In this document: in pieces, positions 1 through 8,348 of the stretch
Layout: each line of letters begins with the position of its first letter
Numbering within the stretch: position 1 is the first letter of the stretch
Source: Pseudonocardia sp. DSM 110487
Lineage (GTDB): Bacteria; Actinomycetota; Actinomycetes; Mycobacteriales; Pseudonocardiaceae
Reading direction: 5' to 3'
Assembly (NCBI RefSeq): GCF_019468565.1
Contig: NZ_CP080521.1
Location: 5,518,001 to 5,582,000, forward strand
DNA length: 64,000 nucleotides
Position numbers and translations under genes: made by a program
Notes under the pieces: model-generated
What the model was told of the DNA's origin: nothing
Database searches by the model: none
What the model saw: the letters and a program-made list of their open reading frames with translations, nothing else

Positions 1-717
1 GCCTACCAGTTCAGCGGTGGGGAGAACTGGAAGGCCACGGCCAGCTACCCGCCGATGCTCTACCCGACACACGCGATCGGCGGAGTGCTCGGCGCCGTGC
101 CGACACATGCGGTGAGCGTGAGCTGCATCGGGGTGCGCGACCAGCGGGGCGACGGGGTGTTCGACCGGGAGATCAGCCAGTTCGGCAACGACTTCTCGAA
201 CGCCACCGCCCTCTTCGAGCTCGCCGACGGCGGGGTGATGCGCACCAACGAGATGCGGCGGGTGGGCTACCCGTCGCACATCCGCGAGTCCCGGTTCCGG
301 TTCTTCGGCACGGAGGGCAGCTTCGAGCAGCTCGCGACCGTCGGCCTCTGGCAGGACAAGGAGAAGGTCACCGACGTCACCGCCGAGCTGGAGGCAGGCT
401 CCGGCGGCCTGTCGGTGGACGACCCGTCCCTCGCGCACGTCGCCCCCGAGCTGCGGCCCGCGTTCGTCTCGGGCCACGCGCCGGTGCACGACGTCGCGCG
501 GCTGCCGGCGAGCTACCACGGCGCCCACAACGGCCACGAGGGCAGTCACCAGTTCCTCGCCGACGACTTCGTCCGCGCGGTGGAGACCGGCACCCTGGCC
601 ACGGTGAACGCGTGGATGGCCGCCCGGTTCACCCTGCCCGGCATCGTCGCGCACGAGTCGGCGCTGCGCGGTGGCGAGCGGCTGCCGATCCCCGACTTCG
701 GCGACCCGCCCGCCTGA
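1..717 (+). CDS. Gfo/Idh/MocA family oxidoreductase, C-terminal part
   Basis: The reading frame is open from the first base of the window to a TGA at 715-717, so the 5' part, including the Rossmann NAD-binding domain, lies outside. What remains is the substrate-binding alpha/beta domain of a Gfo/Idh/MocA dehydrogenase. It has the HxIGG-type stretch near residue 24-28, the long beta-sheet region that assesses a bound sugar or cyclitol, and a C-terminal segment of the 'FVRAVETGTLATVNAW' kind (residues about 190-205), where these enzymes bring the tail back to the first domain. Such enzymes oxidise or reduce sugars and inositols. The substrate cannot be told from this fragment. A strong hairpin follows 7 bases after the stop. 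Confidence 0.8.
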   Translation, partial: AYQFSGGENWKATASYPPMLYPTHAIGGVLGAVPTHAVSVSCIGVRDQRGDGVFDREISQFGNDFSNATALFELADGGVMRTNEMRRVGYPSHIRESRFRFFGTEGSFEQLATVGLWQDKEKVTDVTAELEAGSGGLSVDDPSLAHVAPELRPAFVSGHAPVHDVARLPASYHGAHNGHEGSHQFLADDFVRAVETGTLATVNAWMAARFTLPGIVAHESALRGGERLPIPDFGDPPA

Positions 718-724
718 TGCCCAC

Positions 725-768
725 TCGTGAGTGGATACGCGAGCTATGGCGCGCGTATCCACTCACGA
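725..768. terminator. 17-bp hairpin between convergent genes
   Basis: Perfect inverted repeat: TCGTGAGTGGATACGCG at 725-741 and its complement at 752-768, with a 10-nt loop. It sits between the stop of the leftmost oxidoreductase (717) and the stop of the permease on the other strand (780), so it can end transcription from both sides. There is no clear T-run, as is common for actinobacterial terminators. Confidence 0.7.
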
Positions 769-779
769 CCTGGGGGTGG

Positions 780-2309
780 CTAGACCTCGTCGAAGATCCG
801 GCCCATGTCGGCCCACACGTCCCGCCGGTACCGCCAGGTCCAGGCGGCCACCGCCAGGCCGGCGGCGGTGATGGCGAGGCAGACCCACGGCACCATCGCC
901 ACCTGCGGCGGGATCGGCACGTCGGGCGCGGCGGGCACGAACGAGTAGTACACGCCGCCCACGACGGCCAGTGCCCCGACCACCGCGGCGAGCACGCCAG
1001 TCACGGTGAACCCCGGCCGCCCGGTGCGCCTGCCCTGCGCCGCACCGGCGATCCCGAGCAGCAGGTACACGCCCATCACGAGGGGCGTGCCGATGCCGGC
1101 GAGGAAGGTGAACAGGAAGACGCCGCCGGTTTGCCCGGAGTCGATGCCGCCCGCGATCGCGACCTGGCTCTCCCGACTGGTGAGGAGCACCGACACGGCG
1201 GCGAGCAGTACCCACACCGCGAGGTCGAGCCCGATCGCCCGCCACGGCGTGCCCCACCGCGGGTGCAGCGTGCCCAGCCAGGCGGGCAGCACCCGCTCGC
1301 GGCCCATTGCGAACAGCACCCGCGAGACCGCGATGTGCACCCCGAGCGCGCAGAACAGGCTCGCCAGAGCCGCGCAGGCCAGCACGACCGCGCCGACCGC
1401 CTCGTTCGGGGCCACGGCGGCCAGCCCGGCGACGGACGTCGGCCAGTCGGTGGACGCCTGCTGCACGCCGAACCCGATCGCCGTCGCGTAGGTGATCACC
1501 AGGTAGAACAGGCCCGCCACGACGATCGACCCGATGATCGCGCGCGGGATGGCCCGCCGCGGGTCGCGGGTCTCCTCCGACAGCACGGCGCTGGCCTCGG
1601 CCCCCGTGAACGACAGCATCGCGAACGACAGGCCGAAGAGCACGCCCGTCCACGAGACGCCCGCCGCGGACGGCCAGAACGCGGCCAGGTCGAGGCTGCG
1701 GCCCGGGTCGGCCACCGGCGTGGTCCCGTCGATCACGCTGACGGCCGGCGACCCGATCGCGATGACGACCACGGCGACGACGAGCAGCGCGACCATCGTG
1801 ACCAGCAGGATCACCAGCTGGGTCCGGGTGGAGGCCCGGATGTCGAACAGGCTCATCAGCGCGATGACGACGAGCCCGGCGAGGGAGAACCAGTACCAGG
1901 CCGGGTCGGCGCCGGTGAGCAGCGCGACGAGGCTCGCCGTGAAGAACCCGAAGCCCCACAGCACCGCGCCGCCGAGCACGAGGAACGCCGCGGCGTAGCA
2001 CCATCCGCCGAGGAAGCCGAGCACCTTCCCGCCGCCGCGGGTGATGTAGGTGTACATCGAACCCGCCGACGACAGCGAACGCGCGAACATCGCCACCGTG
2101 CCACCGACGGCGAGCATGGCGAGGGTCCCGAGCAGGTAGGCCAGCGGCGTCGCGCCACCGGCCTTCGTCGAGGCCAGGTAGGTGAGGAACGCCCCGGACA
2201 TCGCAGGCGCGATCACCGAGAGGCTCTGCGCGATGACGTCGCGCAGGCCAAGCGTGCGGTGGAAGCCGCCGGTCGTGGCGGTGGGGGCCGCGGTCGCGTC
2301 AGTCGCCAT
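780..2309 (-). CDS. APC superfamily amino acid/amine permease
   Basis: A 509-residue membrane protein with about 12-14 hydrophobic segments and the APC pattern. The first helix follows an N-terminal stretch around residue 25-50 ('GLRDVIAQSLSVIAPAMSGAFLT'-like, broken helix 1 with small residues), and 'SFTGAEASAVLSEETRDPRRAIPRAI' marks the conserved helix 6/loop region. ATG at 2309 is chosen because an AAAGGAG sits 10 bases upstream; the in-frame GTG at 2318 would have only one base between it and that site. The gene starts inside the end of the amine oxidase gene (11-bp overlap), which implies coupled translation and suggests import of the oxidase's amine substrate or of an amino acid derived from it. 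The exact substrate is not visible. Confidence 0.85.
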   Translation of the reverse strand: MATDATAAPTATTGGFHRTLGLRDVIAQSLSVIAPAMSGAFLTYLASTKAGGATPLAYLLGTLAMLAVGGTVAMFARSLSSAGSMYTYITRGGGKVLGFLGGWCYAAAFLVLGGAVLWGFGFFTASLVALLTGADPAWYWFSLAGLVVIALMSLFDIRASTRTQLVILLVTMVALLVVAVVVIAIGSPAVSVIDGTTPVADPGRSLDLAAFWPSAAGVSWTGVLFGLSFAMLSFTGAEASAVLSEETRDPRRAIPRAIIGSIVVAGLFYLVITYATAIGFGVQQASTDWPTSVAGLAAVAPNEAVGAVVLACAALASLFCALGVHIAVSRVLFAMGRERVLPAWLGTLHPRWGTPWRAIGLDLAVWVLLAAVSVLLTSRESQVAIAGGIDSGQTGGVFLFTFLAGIGTPLVMGVYLLLGIAGAAQGRRTGRPGFTVTGVLAAVVGALAVVGGVYYSFVPAAPDVPIPPQVAMVPWVCLAITAAGLAVAAWTWRYRRDVWADMGRIFDEV

Positions 2310-4269
2310 CGCCGGCACGCTCCTTTGCCGGCCCGTGCACCTCGGCGGCGCCGTTGTGGCAGTGGGCTCCGGGAGCCGGCGGGACGTCGAGCGCCGGGTT
2401 GCGGTCGAAGAACCCGACCGGCTTGAGCGTGAACCCGGTGTGGTCGACCGGCATCACCGGCCAGTCTTCCGGCCGGGGGAAGTGGGTGGTGCCGAACGTG
2501 TGCCAAACGACGATGTCCTCGCCGTCGATGTCGCGGTCGGCCCGCACCCATGCGGGCAGGCCTGCACCGCCCGGGATCTGGTTGACGAAGTCGCCCGCCG
2601 GGTAGCGCTGCGCCGGGTCGTACCGGGTGACCCACAGGTGGTTGGTCGCGAACGTCGCCCGCGCGTGGATCGAGGACGCCTCGTCCGCGAGCAGGGTGGC
2701 CTTGCCCTCCGGCAACAGCGCGTAGCCGACGTTCTGTCCGAGTGCGTTGCGCTGCTCCGGGTTGACGATGTGCCAGCTGCGGACCACCGACCCGTCCGCG
2801 CGCCGCTGCGCCTGCGACTCGCGGGTCAGGCGCGTGCGCCGCTGCCGGAACGCGTTGCCGTACGGGTTGCCCTTCCCCATCGGCACCCGCTCGGCCTCGG
2901 CCTCCTCGACGACGTTGCGCACGCCGTCGACGGTCATGTCGAGGCGCGCCGAGAACAGGTGCTGGTGGTAGGGCGCGCCGAGGCCGGGCGCCACCTCGGT
3001 GGCGTAGTCGTTGCCGCCATCGGGGTAGGCGGCGGTGAACACGATCCCGGTGGCCTTGACCTCGAGCTGGATCGTGCCGTCGAGGTAGAGGTACCAGTAG
3101 AAGCCGTAGTCGTAGTTCCCGATCGGCGTGAAGAACGAGATGACGAGCCGGCGCTGGCGGCGCACCTCGCGGGAGCCGGTGAACATGTCGGAGTGCTTCC
3201 AGAGCACGCCGGTGTCCTCCTCGTGCATGCAGATGGCGTTGGTGATCGTCTTCGGCATGCCGAGGTCGTCGGCGATCACGGCGTCCACGTAGTGGATGTC
3301 GCCGAGGCAGTCGCACCCCAGCTGGAGCGAGTCTGCGTAGCGGGCGAACATGTACTCGCCGCAGTCGAAGTAGTTCTGCCAGAACCGCGTGGGCGCCGGG
3401 TCGGCGTAGGGCACCACCATCTCGGCGATCGACGCGCGGTAGCAGATCGGGCGGCCGTCGAACGCGATCTGGTGCAGGGTCAGACCCTCACGCTCGTTGA
3501 ACCCGATGCGCAGGTCCCACTTGCCCCAGCGCACCCGGCCGTCCTCCACGGTGAAGCTGCGGCCATCCGGCTGGGTGATCTCGATCTGCTTCAGCGACTC
3601 GAGCGGCGGGCCCTGCACTTCGGGGTCGTCGAAGTTGCCCGAGGTGGCCGGGACCGGAGGCGTGCCGATGTCGATGATCCGCGTGACGCGCCGGTCGGTG
3701 AGGTCGACGTAGGCGACGAGCCCGTCGATCGGGTGTGCCCACGGGTGGTCCTTCTCGTGGTCCTGCCGGAACCCGAAGGCCCGCACGATGCGGCGGCCGA
3801 CCTCCTCTGGGTGGTCGTACACGCCCGCCGAGAGCGGCACCGCGCGTACCGACGCCGGGTCGATGCCCCGCTTGTCCAGTGCCGCGGTCCAGCCCTCGTC
3901 GGCGTTGAGGATGTCCTCGATCAGCTCGAACTCGGCGTCGATGATCGGCGGCTGGCCGTCGACCGGCGGGTCCAGCTCGCGCGACGACACCACATCGCCG
4001 CTGGTCGCCGACACGACCGTGTCCCAGGACCGGCCGGTCGCGAGGTCGAGCAGCACGGCCCGGAACCGCCGGTCGACGGGTGCGCCGTCGGCATGCGCGA
4101 GCACCTCGGCCTTCGGCGGTTCCTCCGGCGCGAAGAACGCGAAGCGGACGGTCTCGGTGAGCAGGCCGGCGGCGGCCAGAGCCTCCCGGACCCGGTCGAC
4201 CTCGGCGCTGCTGGTCATGGTGAGGGGATGCGTGGTGGCCGCGTCGCGCCGGTCATCGAGGGTCGTCAT
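2299..4269 (-). CDS. Copper-containing primary amine oxidase
   Basis: A 656-aa quinoprotein that oxidatively deaminates primary amines to aldehyde, ammonia and hydrogen peroxide. All catalytic residues of the family are present at the right spacing: the catalytic Asp302 in 'FDCGEY', Tyr386 in the N-Y-D-Y motif (self-processed to topaquinone), and copper ligands His435 and His437 ('HQH') and His596 ('THFPRPEDW'). The 84-residue gap between Asp and Tyr and the overall length match phenylethylamine/histamine-type oxidases of Arthrobacter. The start ATG at 4269 has an AGGGAGGA site. There is no signal peptide, so the enzyme is probably cytoplasmic. It is co-transcribed with an APC permease and divergent from a second permease and an IclR regulator, forming an amine-use locus. 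Confidence 0.95.
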   Translation of the reverse strand: MTTLDDRRDAATTHPLTMTSSAEVDRVREALAAAGLLTETVRFAFFAPEEPPKAEVLAHADGAPVDRRFRAVLLDLATGRSWDTVVSATSGDVVSSRELDPPVDGQPPIIDAEFELIEDILNADEGWTAALDKRGIDPASVRAVPLSAGVYDHPEEVGRRIVRAFGFRQDHEKDHPWAHPIDGLVAYVDLTDRRVTRIIDIGTPPVPATSGNFDDPEVQGPPLESLKQIEITQPDGRSFTVEDGRVRWGKWDLRIGFNEREGLTLHQIAFDGRPICYRASIAEMVVPYADPAPTRFWQNYFDCGEYMFARYADSLQLGCDCLGDIHYVDAVIADDLGMPKTITNAICMHEEDTGVLWKHSDMFTGSREVRRQRRLVISFFTPIGNYDYGFYWYLYLDGTIQLEVKATGIVFTAAYPDGGNDYATEVAPGLGAPYHQHLFSARLDMTVDGVRNVVEEAEAERVPMGKGNPYGNAFRQRRTRLTRESQAQRRADGSVVRSWHIVNPEQRNALGQNVGYALLPEGKATLLADEASSIHARATFATNHLWVTRYDPAQRYPAGDFVNQIPGGAGLPAWVRADRDIDGEDIVVWHTFGTTHFPRPEDWPVMPVDHTGFTLKPVGFFDRNPALDVPPAPGAHCHNGAAEVHGPAKERAGDGD

Positions 4270-4389
4270 GCGGGTTCCTCCCTGCGTCGTTGGCGAGAGC
4301 GTGGTGAGGGACCGTCACCGCTGGGTGCCGCCGCCGTCAAAGGTGGGTCTCCCCAGCCGCGAAAGCTCGGTGCGACGGCTCTCACGCCG

Positions 4390-4416
4390 TGAGAATCACG
4401 GGGTGCACGATTCTCA
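4390..4416. promoter_or_regulatory. Inverted repeat in the divergent amine-locus promoter region
   Basis: TGAGAATC (4390-4397) and GATTCTCA (4409-4416) form a perfect 8-bp inverted repeat with an 11-bp spacer. It lies between the divergently transcribed amine oxidase and the second APC permease. Spacing of about two helical turns between half-sites is typical of dimeric regulators. The natural candidate to bind here is the IclR protein encoded at 5912-6664 (inference). Confidence 0.5.
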
Positions 4417-4484
4417 TTCGACGTATTTGCGCCTGTCGCAGCCGCGGTCGACGGGTTAGCGTCCCCCGATCATCGGAGGTGAGG

Positions 4485-5915
4485 ATGCGGAACGGGGCAC
4501 TGGCGGGGCTGCGGCTCCGCTCGCCCGTGCACGGGCTCGACCGGCGCAACCTCCGCCCGGTCGAGGTACTCGCGCAGTCGGTGTCCACGGCGGCGCCCGC
4601 GGCGGGGATGGCCACCGTGCCCGCGATCGTGGCCACGACGGCCGGCACGGCGACGGTCTGGTCGTTCGTGCTCGCCACCGCCGTGGCCGTCGCCGTCGGC
4701 GCGTGCATCGCGACCTTCACCCGCCGGATGGCGGCGGCCGGATCGCTCTACAGCCTCACCGCGAAGGGCCTCGGGCCGGCGGCGGCGTTCGCGTGCGGCG
4801 CCGCGCTGCTGGCCGGCTACGCGGTGTTGCTCATGGCGGTGCTCGCAGGCTCCGTGCTCTACATCGACGCGCTGCTCAGCCGGCTGGGCTGGAGCACTCC
4901 GCCGCCGGTGGGGGCGGCGGGGGTCGTTGTCCTCGCCACCCTGGCGGCCGGGCTGGTGCTGCGCGGGGTCCGGGTGTCGGCGCGGATCGTGCTCGCGGTC
5001 GAGGCCGTCTCGATCGCGCTGATGCTCGTGATCTTCGCCGTGCTGCTCACCGGTCCGCAGGCGCCGCCGCCCGCAGTCGGTGAGCCGGGCTGGAGCCTCA
5101 CCGGCGTCGCGGCCGGGGTACTCCCCGCGCTGGGCGCCTTCATCGGGTTCGAGGCCGCCACGACGCTCGGGGTCGAGGCGCGGCGGCCCTTCGTCACCGT
5201 CCCGCGGGCCGTGCTCGGCACGGCCGCGCTGGTTGGGCTGTTGGTGCTGCTCGCCGCCCACACCCAGGTCGTCGGCTTCGCGGGGGCGCTGGGCGACCAG
5301 CCGGAGCCGGTCGTCACCCTCGCCGCGGCGCACGGCACCCCGTGGCTCGCCGTCCTCCTCGACCTCGGCATCGCCACCTCCTTCGTGGCGTCCACACTCG
5401 CGACCGCCAACGCGCTGGTCCGCGTGCTCTTCTCGATGGCGCGCGATCGGATCGTGCCGCGGCGCATCGGGGCGACGCACCGTCGCTACCGGACCCCGCA
5501 CGTCGCGATCGCGGTCGCGATCCCCGTCGGCGCAGCGGTGCCGGCAGCGCTGTTCCTGGCCGAGGTGCCGGGCCTGACGATGCTGCGCGGGCTGATCACC
5601 GTCGCGACCGCGGGCTACCTCGTCGCGTACCTGCTCGTGGCGCTCGCCGCGCCACTCTTCCTGCGCCGCATCGGCGAGCTGACTTTTCTGCCGGTGCTGG
5701 TCACCGCGGTCGCCGTTCCGGTGCTCGCCGGGGTCTGCGGCGCGTTCGTCGTCTCCGCGCTCGGCGGCGCGATCCCGATCGTGCTGGGCGCGCTGGTGCT
5801 GGCCGCGCTCGCCTGGTACGCGGTGCTCCGGGTCCGGCGGCCGCATGAGCTCGCCGCGATCGGCGTCTACGACGAGACGTCGACGACGGACGTGCACACC
5901 GGGCGGGGCGCGTGA
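4485..5915 (+). CDS. APC superfamily permease
   Basis: A 476-aa integral membrane protein with about 12 hydrophobic segments. It begins with a 'LDRRNLRPVEVLAQSVSTAAPAAGMATVPAI'-type start, the broken first helix of APC carriers, and has a 'GFEAATTLGVEARRPFVTVPRAVLG' signature mid-protein. ATG 4485 is preceded by GGAGGT at 4475-4480. A longer frame upstream has no ribosome-binding site. The stop overlaps the start of the IclR gene by 4 bases (GTGA), so permease and regulator form an operon. It probably imports an amine or amino acid connected with the divergent amine oxidase. Confidence 0.85.
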   Translation: MRNGALAGLRLRSPVHGLDRRNLRPVEVLAQSVSTAAPAAGMATVPAIVATTAGTATVWSFVLATAVAVAVGACIATFTRRMAAAGSLYSLTAKGLGPAAAFACGAALLAGYAVLLMAVLAGSVLYIDALLSRLGWSTPPPVGAAGVVVLATLAAGLVLRGVRVSARIVLAVEAVSIALMLVIFAVLLTGPQAPPPAVGEPGWSLTGVAAGVLPALGAFIGFEAATTLGVEARRPFVTVPRAVLGTAALVGLLVLLAAHTQVVGFAGALGDQPEPVVTLAAAHGTPWLAVLLDLGIATSFVASTLATANALVRVLFSMARDRIVPRRIGATHRRYRTPHVAIAVAIPVGAAVPAALFLAEVPGLTMLRGLITVATAGYLVAYLLVALAAPLFLRRIGELTFLPVLVTAVAVPVLAGVCGAFVVSALGGAIPIVLGALVLAALAWYAVLRVRRPHELAAIGVYDETSTTDVHTGRGA

Positions 5916-6664
5916 CCGGGCTCGACCCGCTCCCGCTGTCGGGGCGCCAGCCCCGCGCGGTGCGCAGCGCGCTCGCCGTGCTGGAGGAGGTGGTCGCGGC
6001 GGGCCCCGGCGTCACCGCCAAGGAGATCTCGGCCGCGCTCAAGCTGCCGCAGGCCACCACGTACCGCCTGCTCAACCTGCTCGTCGGCGAGGAGTACCTC
6101 GTGCGGCTTCCCGACCTGCGCGGCTTCGCGCTCGGCCGCCGCGCGGCGCGCCTCGCGCTGCCCGTCGTCACGACCCCGCCGACGGCCGCCCGCGCGGTGG
6201 TGGAGCACCTGCGCGGGCTCGTCCGCTGGGGCGTGCACCTCGCGTCGTTCACCGCCGGGCAGGTCACGCTCGTCGACCCGGATCCCGATCACCCGCCTGC
6301 CGAGGCCACCCTCATCGCCCGGTACCCGCACGCCTCGGCGCTGGGCAAGCTGCTGCTCGCCGACCAGCCCGACTGGCGGGCGGTGGCCCGCGACCTGCGC
6401 CGGTTCACCGAGCAGACCGTCGTCGACGCCGCCGCGCTCGACCGCCAGCTCACCACGGTCGCGGCCACCGGCCTCGCCCGCCAATGCGGCGAGCTGCGCC
6501 CCGACCGCGGCTGCCTCGCCGTGCCCGTCCGCGCCCCGGGCACCGGCGCCCTCGTCGCCGGGCTCGCGCTGGCCGGGCCGCCACACCGCGTGGCCGAGCC
6601 GAACGACGAGCTCGTGGCCCTCCTGCGGGAGCACGCCGAGCGGCTCGCCCCGCTGCTCGCCTGA
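5912..6664 (+). CDS. IclR family transcriptional regulator
   Basis: A 250-aa regulator with the two IclR parts: a winged helix-turn-helix at about residues 14-75 ('AVRSALAVLEEVV...VTAKEISAALKLPQATTYRLLNLLVGEEYLVR') and a C-terminal effector-binding domain with 'ALGKLLLADQP' and a closing 'PVRAPGTGALVAGLALAGP' pattern. It starts with GTG in a 4-bp overlap with the permease. IclR proteins bind small carboxylic or aromatic effectors. Here it most likely controls the divergent amine oxidase/permease operons through the inverted repeat at 4390-4416. Confidence 0.9.
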   Translation: MTGLDPLPLSGRQPRAVRSALAVLEEVVAAGPGVTAKEISAALKLPQATTYRLLNLLVGEEYLVRLPDLRGFALGRRAARLALPVVTTPPTAARAVVEHLRGLVRWGVHLASFTAGQVTLVDPDPDHPPAEATLIARYPHASALGKLLLADQPDWRAVARDLRRFTEQTVVDAAALDRQLTTVAATGLARQCGELRPDRGCLAVPVRAPGTGALVAGLALAGPPHRVAEPNDELVALLREHAERLAPLLA

Positions 6665-6764
6665 GAATGTGTTTGAGAAGCGCGGAGCGGGCCGCCCAGC
6701 TCAGCCTGGACCTGCGGGATCGCCGACGTCTGCTGCCCACATGCGGGCTTCTCAAACACATTCT
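6664..6764. repeat. 18-bp perfect inverted repeat with a 65-nt loop
   Basis: AGAATGTGTTTGAGAAGC at 6664-6681 and its exact complement at 6747-6764. The left arm begins on the last base of the IclR stop codon, and the right arm ends 9 bases before the stop of the convergent gene. The loop holds a smaller GCGG...CCGC hairpin. A shared terminator is the simplest reading, but the loop is long for that, and a short palindromic insertion is possible. Confidence 0.55.
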
Positions 6765-6772
6765 GAACCGGC

Positions 6773-8338
6773 TCAGCAGGGCGCCGTACCCGGCCGGCAC
6801 GGCGTACCCGACGGCGAGCTGAGCTGACGGAACCGGGTGGATCCGTCCGGCAGGGGGTCCATGATCGCCACGGCTTTCTCGACGGGGGATCCGGTCGCGG
6901 CGAGCGATATCCAGCCACTCGCCCCGGCGATCGCCTGCGGTCCGTGGAGCCGCTTGAACTCCTGGATCACCGCGTCCGGCGAGCTGACCGACTCACCGGG
7001 CTGCCGGATGGCCGTGACCGCGGTCAGCACCGCGTCATAGGCCATGATCGCGTAGCTGTCGTCGAGGCTCTGGTCGGGGAACAGCGTCGGGAAGCACTCC
7101 GCGCAGCCACCGGTCAGGTAGTCCGCGGTCCCCGGGGCGAAGGCGTCGGCGGCAGCCCGCCACGCCTCGGGGTGGGCGAGCGCGGTGTAGGACACCGAGG
7201 CGTTGGCCCGCAGCCCCTCGCGCAGCCCCGGCTCATCGCGGGCCACCGCCTCCGCGAAGCTGGCGCCGTCGTCGCCGGTGACCACGCGGACCGGGTGGTC
7301 GAGGCAGGTCCGTTTCGGCAGTGCCGCGACGAACGGCCCCAGCTCCGCTGCCCGTCCCGCGAACATGACCACGTCAGGGCGCTGCTGGCAGACGTGGACC
7401 AGGATGTCGTCCATGGCGTTCGCCGCACTTTCGCCGCCGATGTAGGTCTCGTCGGGGGCCAGGATCGTGTGCGCGCCGTCGGCGTACTGCTCCCGGAAGC
7501 CTTCGCCGAGGCTCGCCGCATAGCGGTCCCGCCGATCGCTGTTCTGCACGATCAGCGCCGTGCGGGTGGTCGGTTTCAGGTACGAGGCCAGCGCGGCCGC
7601 CTGGTCCGCCGTGGTGGGCGCGATCCTGGCCAACGAGGTGTCCGCGGCGACCGGGCTGGAGGTGACCTCCTCTGCCGTCAGATGGGAGATGAGCACCGGC
7701 ACCTGGGCGGCGACCAGCTCGTCGATCATGCCGATCATGGGGTTCAGGGACTTTCCGCTGACCGCGACGGCCATGAGCTTGTGCTCGGCGAAGCCGGAGC
7801 CCGCCATGCCGATCAACTTCTCGATCGGCTCCGTGGCCGGCTCCGCGGAGTCGCCGACGTTCGCGACCAGCAACCTGATCAACGGGCGGTCGCCGAGCGT
7901 GTTCGTGCGGTTGGCCTGGCGCTGGGCGACGGCGGCGCCCATGACGTCGCCGCTCAGCCGGACGGCGTACTCGTCCTCCACACCGGGCGGCGGGATGGGC
8001 ACGAGGTAGGCGATCGTGACGATGTCCTTGCCGCCCGGATCGGCGGCGATACGGGCGTTCTCCGCGCCGATGAGCTCCAGCGCCTCCGCCGTCCCGGCGC
8101 CGAACACCGGGCCGTGCGAGCCGTCGGTGATCCCGACACAGCTGCCGTTCGCGCGGAGGATGTCCGCGGCGCAGTACCACCACGTGTTCCATCCCCACAC
8201 ACCGAGCGGGACCAGCGCCGCCACCAGGACGATGATCAGGCTGACCTGCCACAGGGTGATCAGGGCTCGCCACCATTCGCGCAGCCGCCGTACCCGGCCC
8301 GGCCGGGGCGGCCGTTGCGGTGCCCGAACCTCGGTCAT
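6773..8338 (-). CDS. Membrane-anchored type-I periplasmic-binding-protein-like sensor
   Basis: A 521-aa protein with a 25-residue basic cytosolic start, one transmembrane segment (about residues 26-50) and a long extracellular part resembling the branched-chain amino-acid receptor fold (ABC substrate-binding, type I PBP). Visible pieces include 'VGDSAEPA', 'AVSGKSLNPMI..IDELVAAQVPVLIS', 'ALIVQNSDRRDRYAASLGEGF' and 'DDSYAIMAYDAVLTAV', the usual hinge and C-terminal lobe markers. There is no lipobox, and no permease or ATPase of an ABC importer is nearby. ATG 8338 is preceded by GAGGGGGA that overlaps the stop of the upstream gene, so the two are translated together. A receptor role for the partner protein is inferred. 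What it binds is unknown. Confidence 0.75.
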   Translation of the reverse strand: MTEVRAPQRPPRPGRVRRLREWWRALITLWQVSLIIVLVAALVPLGVWGWNTWWYCAADILRANGSCVGITDGSHGPVFGAGTAEALELIGAENARIAADPGGKDIVTIAYLVPIPPPGVEDEYAVRLSGDVMGAAVAQRQANRTNTLGDRPLIRLLVANVGDSAEPATEPIEKLIGMAGSGFAEHKLMAVAVSGKSLNPMIGMIDELVAAQVPVLISHLTAEEVTSSPVAADTSLARIAPTTADQAAALASYLKPTTRTALIVQNSDRRDRYAASLGEGFREQYADGAHTILAPDETYIGGESAANAMDDILVHVCQQRPDVVMFAGRAAELGPFVAALPKRTCLDHPVRVVTGDDGASFAEAVARDEPGLREGLRANASVSYTALAHPEAWRAAADAFAPGTADYLTGGCAECFPTLFPDQSLDDSYAIMAYDAVLTAVTAIRQPGESVSSPDAVIQEFKRLHGPQAIAGASGWISLAATGSPVEKAVAIMDPLPDGSTRFRQLSSPSGTPCRPGTAPC

Positions 8339-8348
8339 GCACTCCCCC

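Noticed and set aside
2182..4392. Long plus-strand frame opposite the amine oxidase (736 codons)
   Set aside because: Arg/Val/Asp-rich translation with no family features; it is the shadow of a well-supported minus-strand gene in GC-rich DNA.
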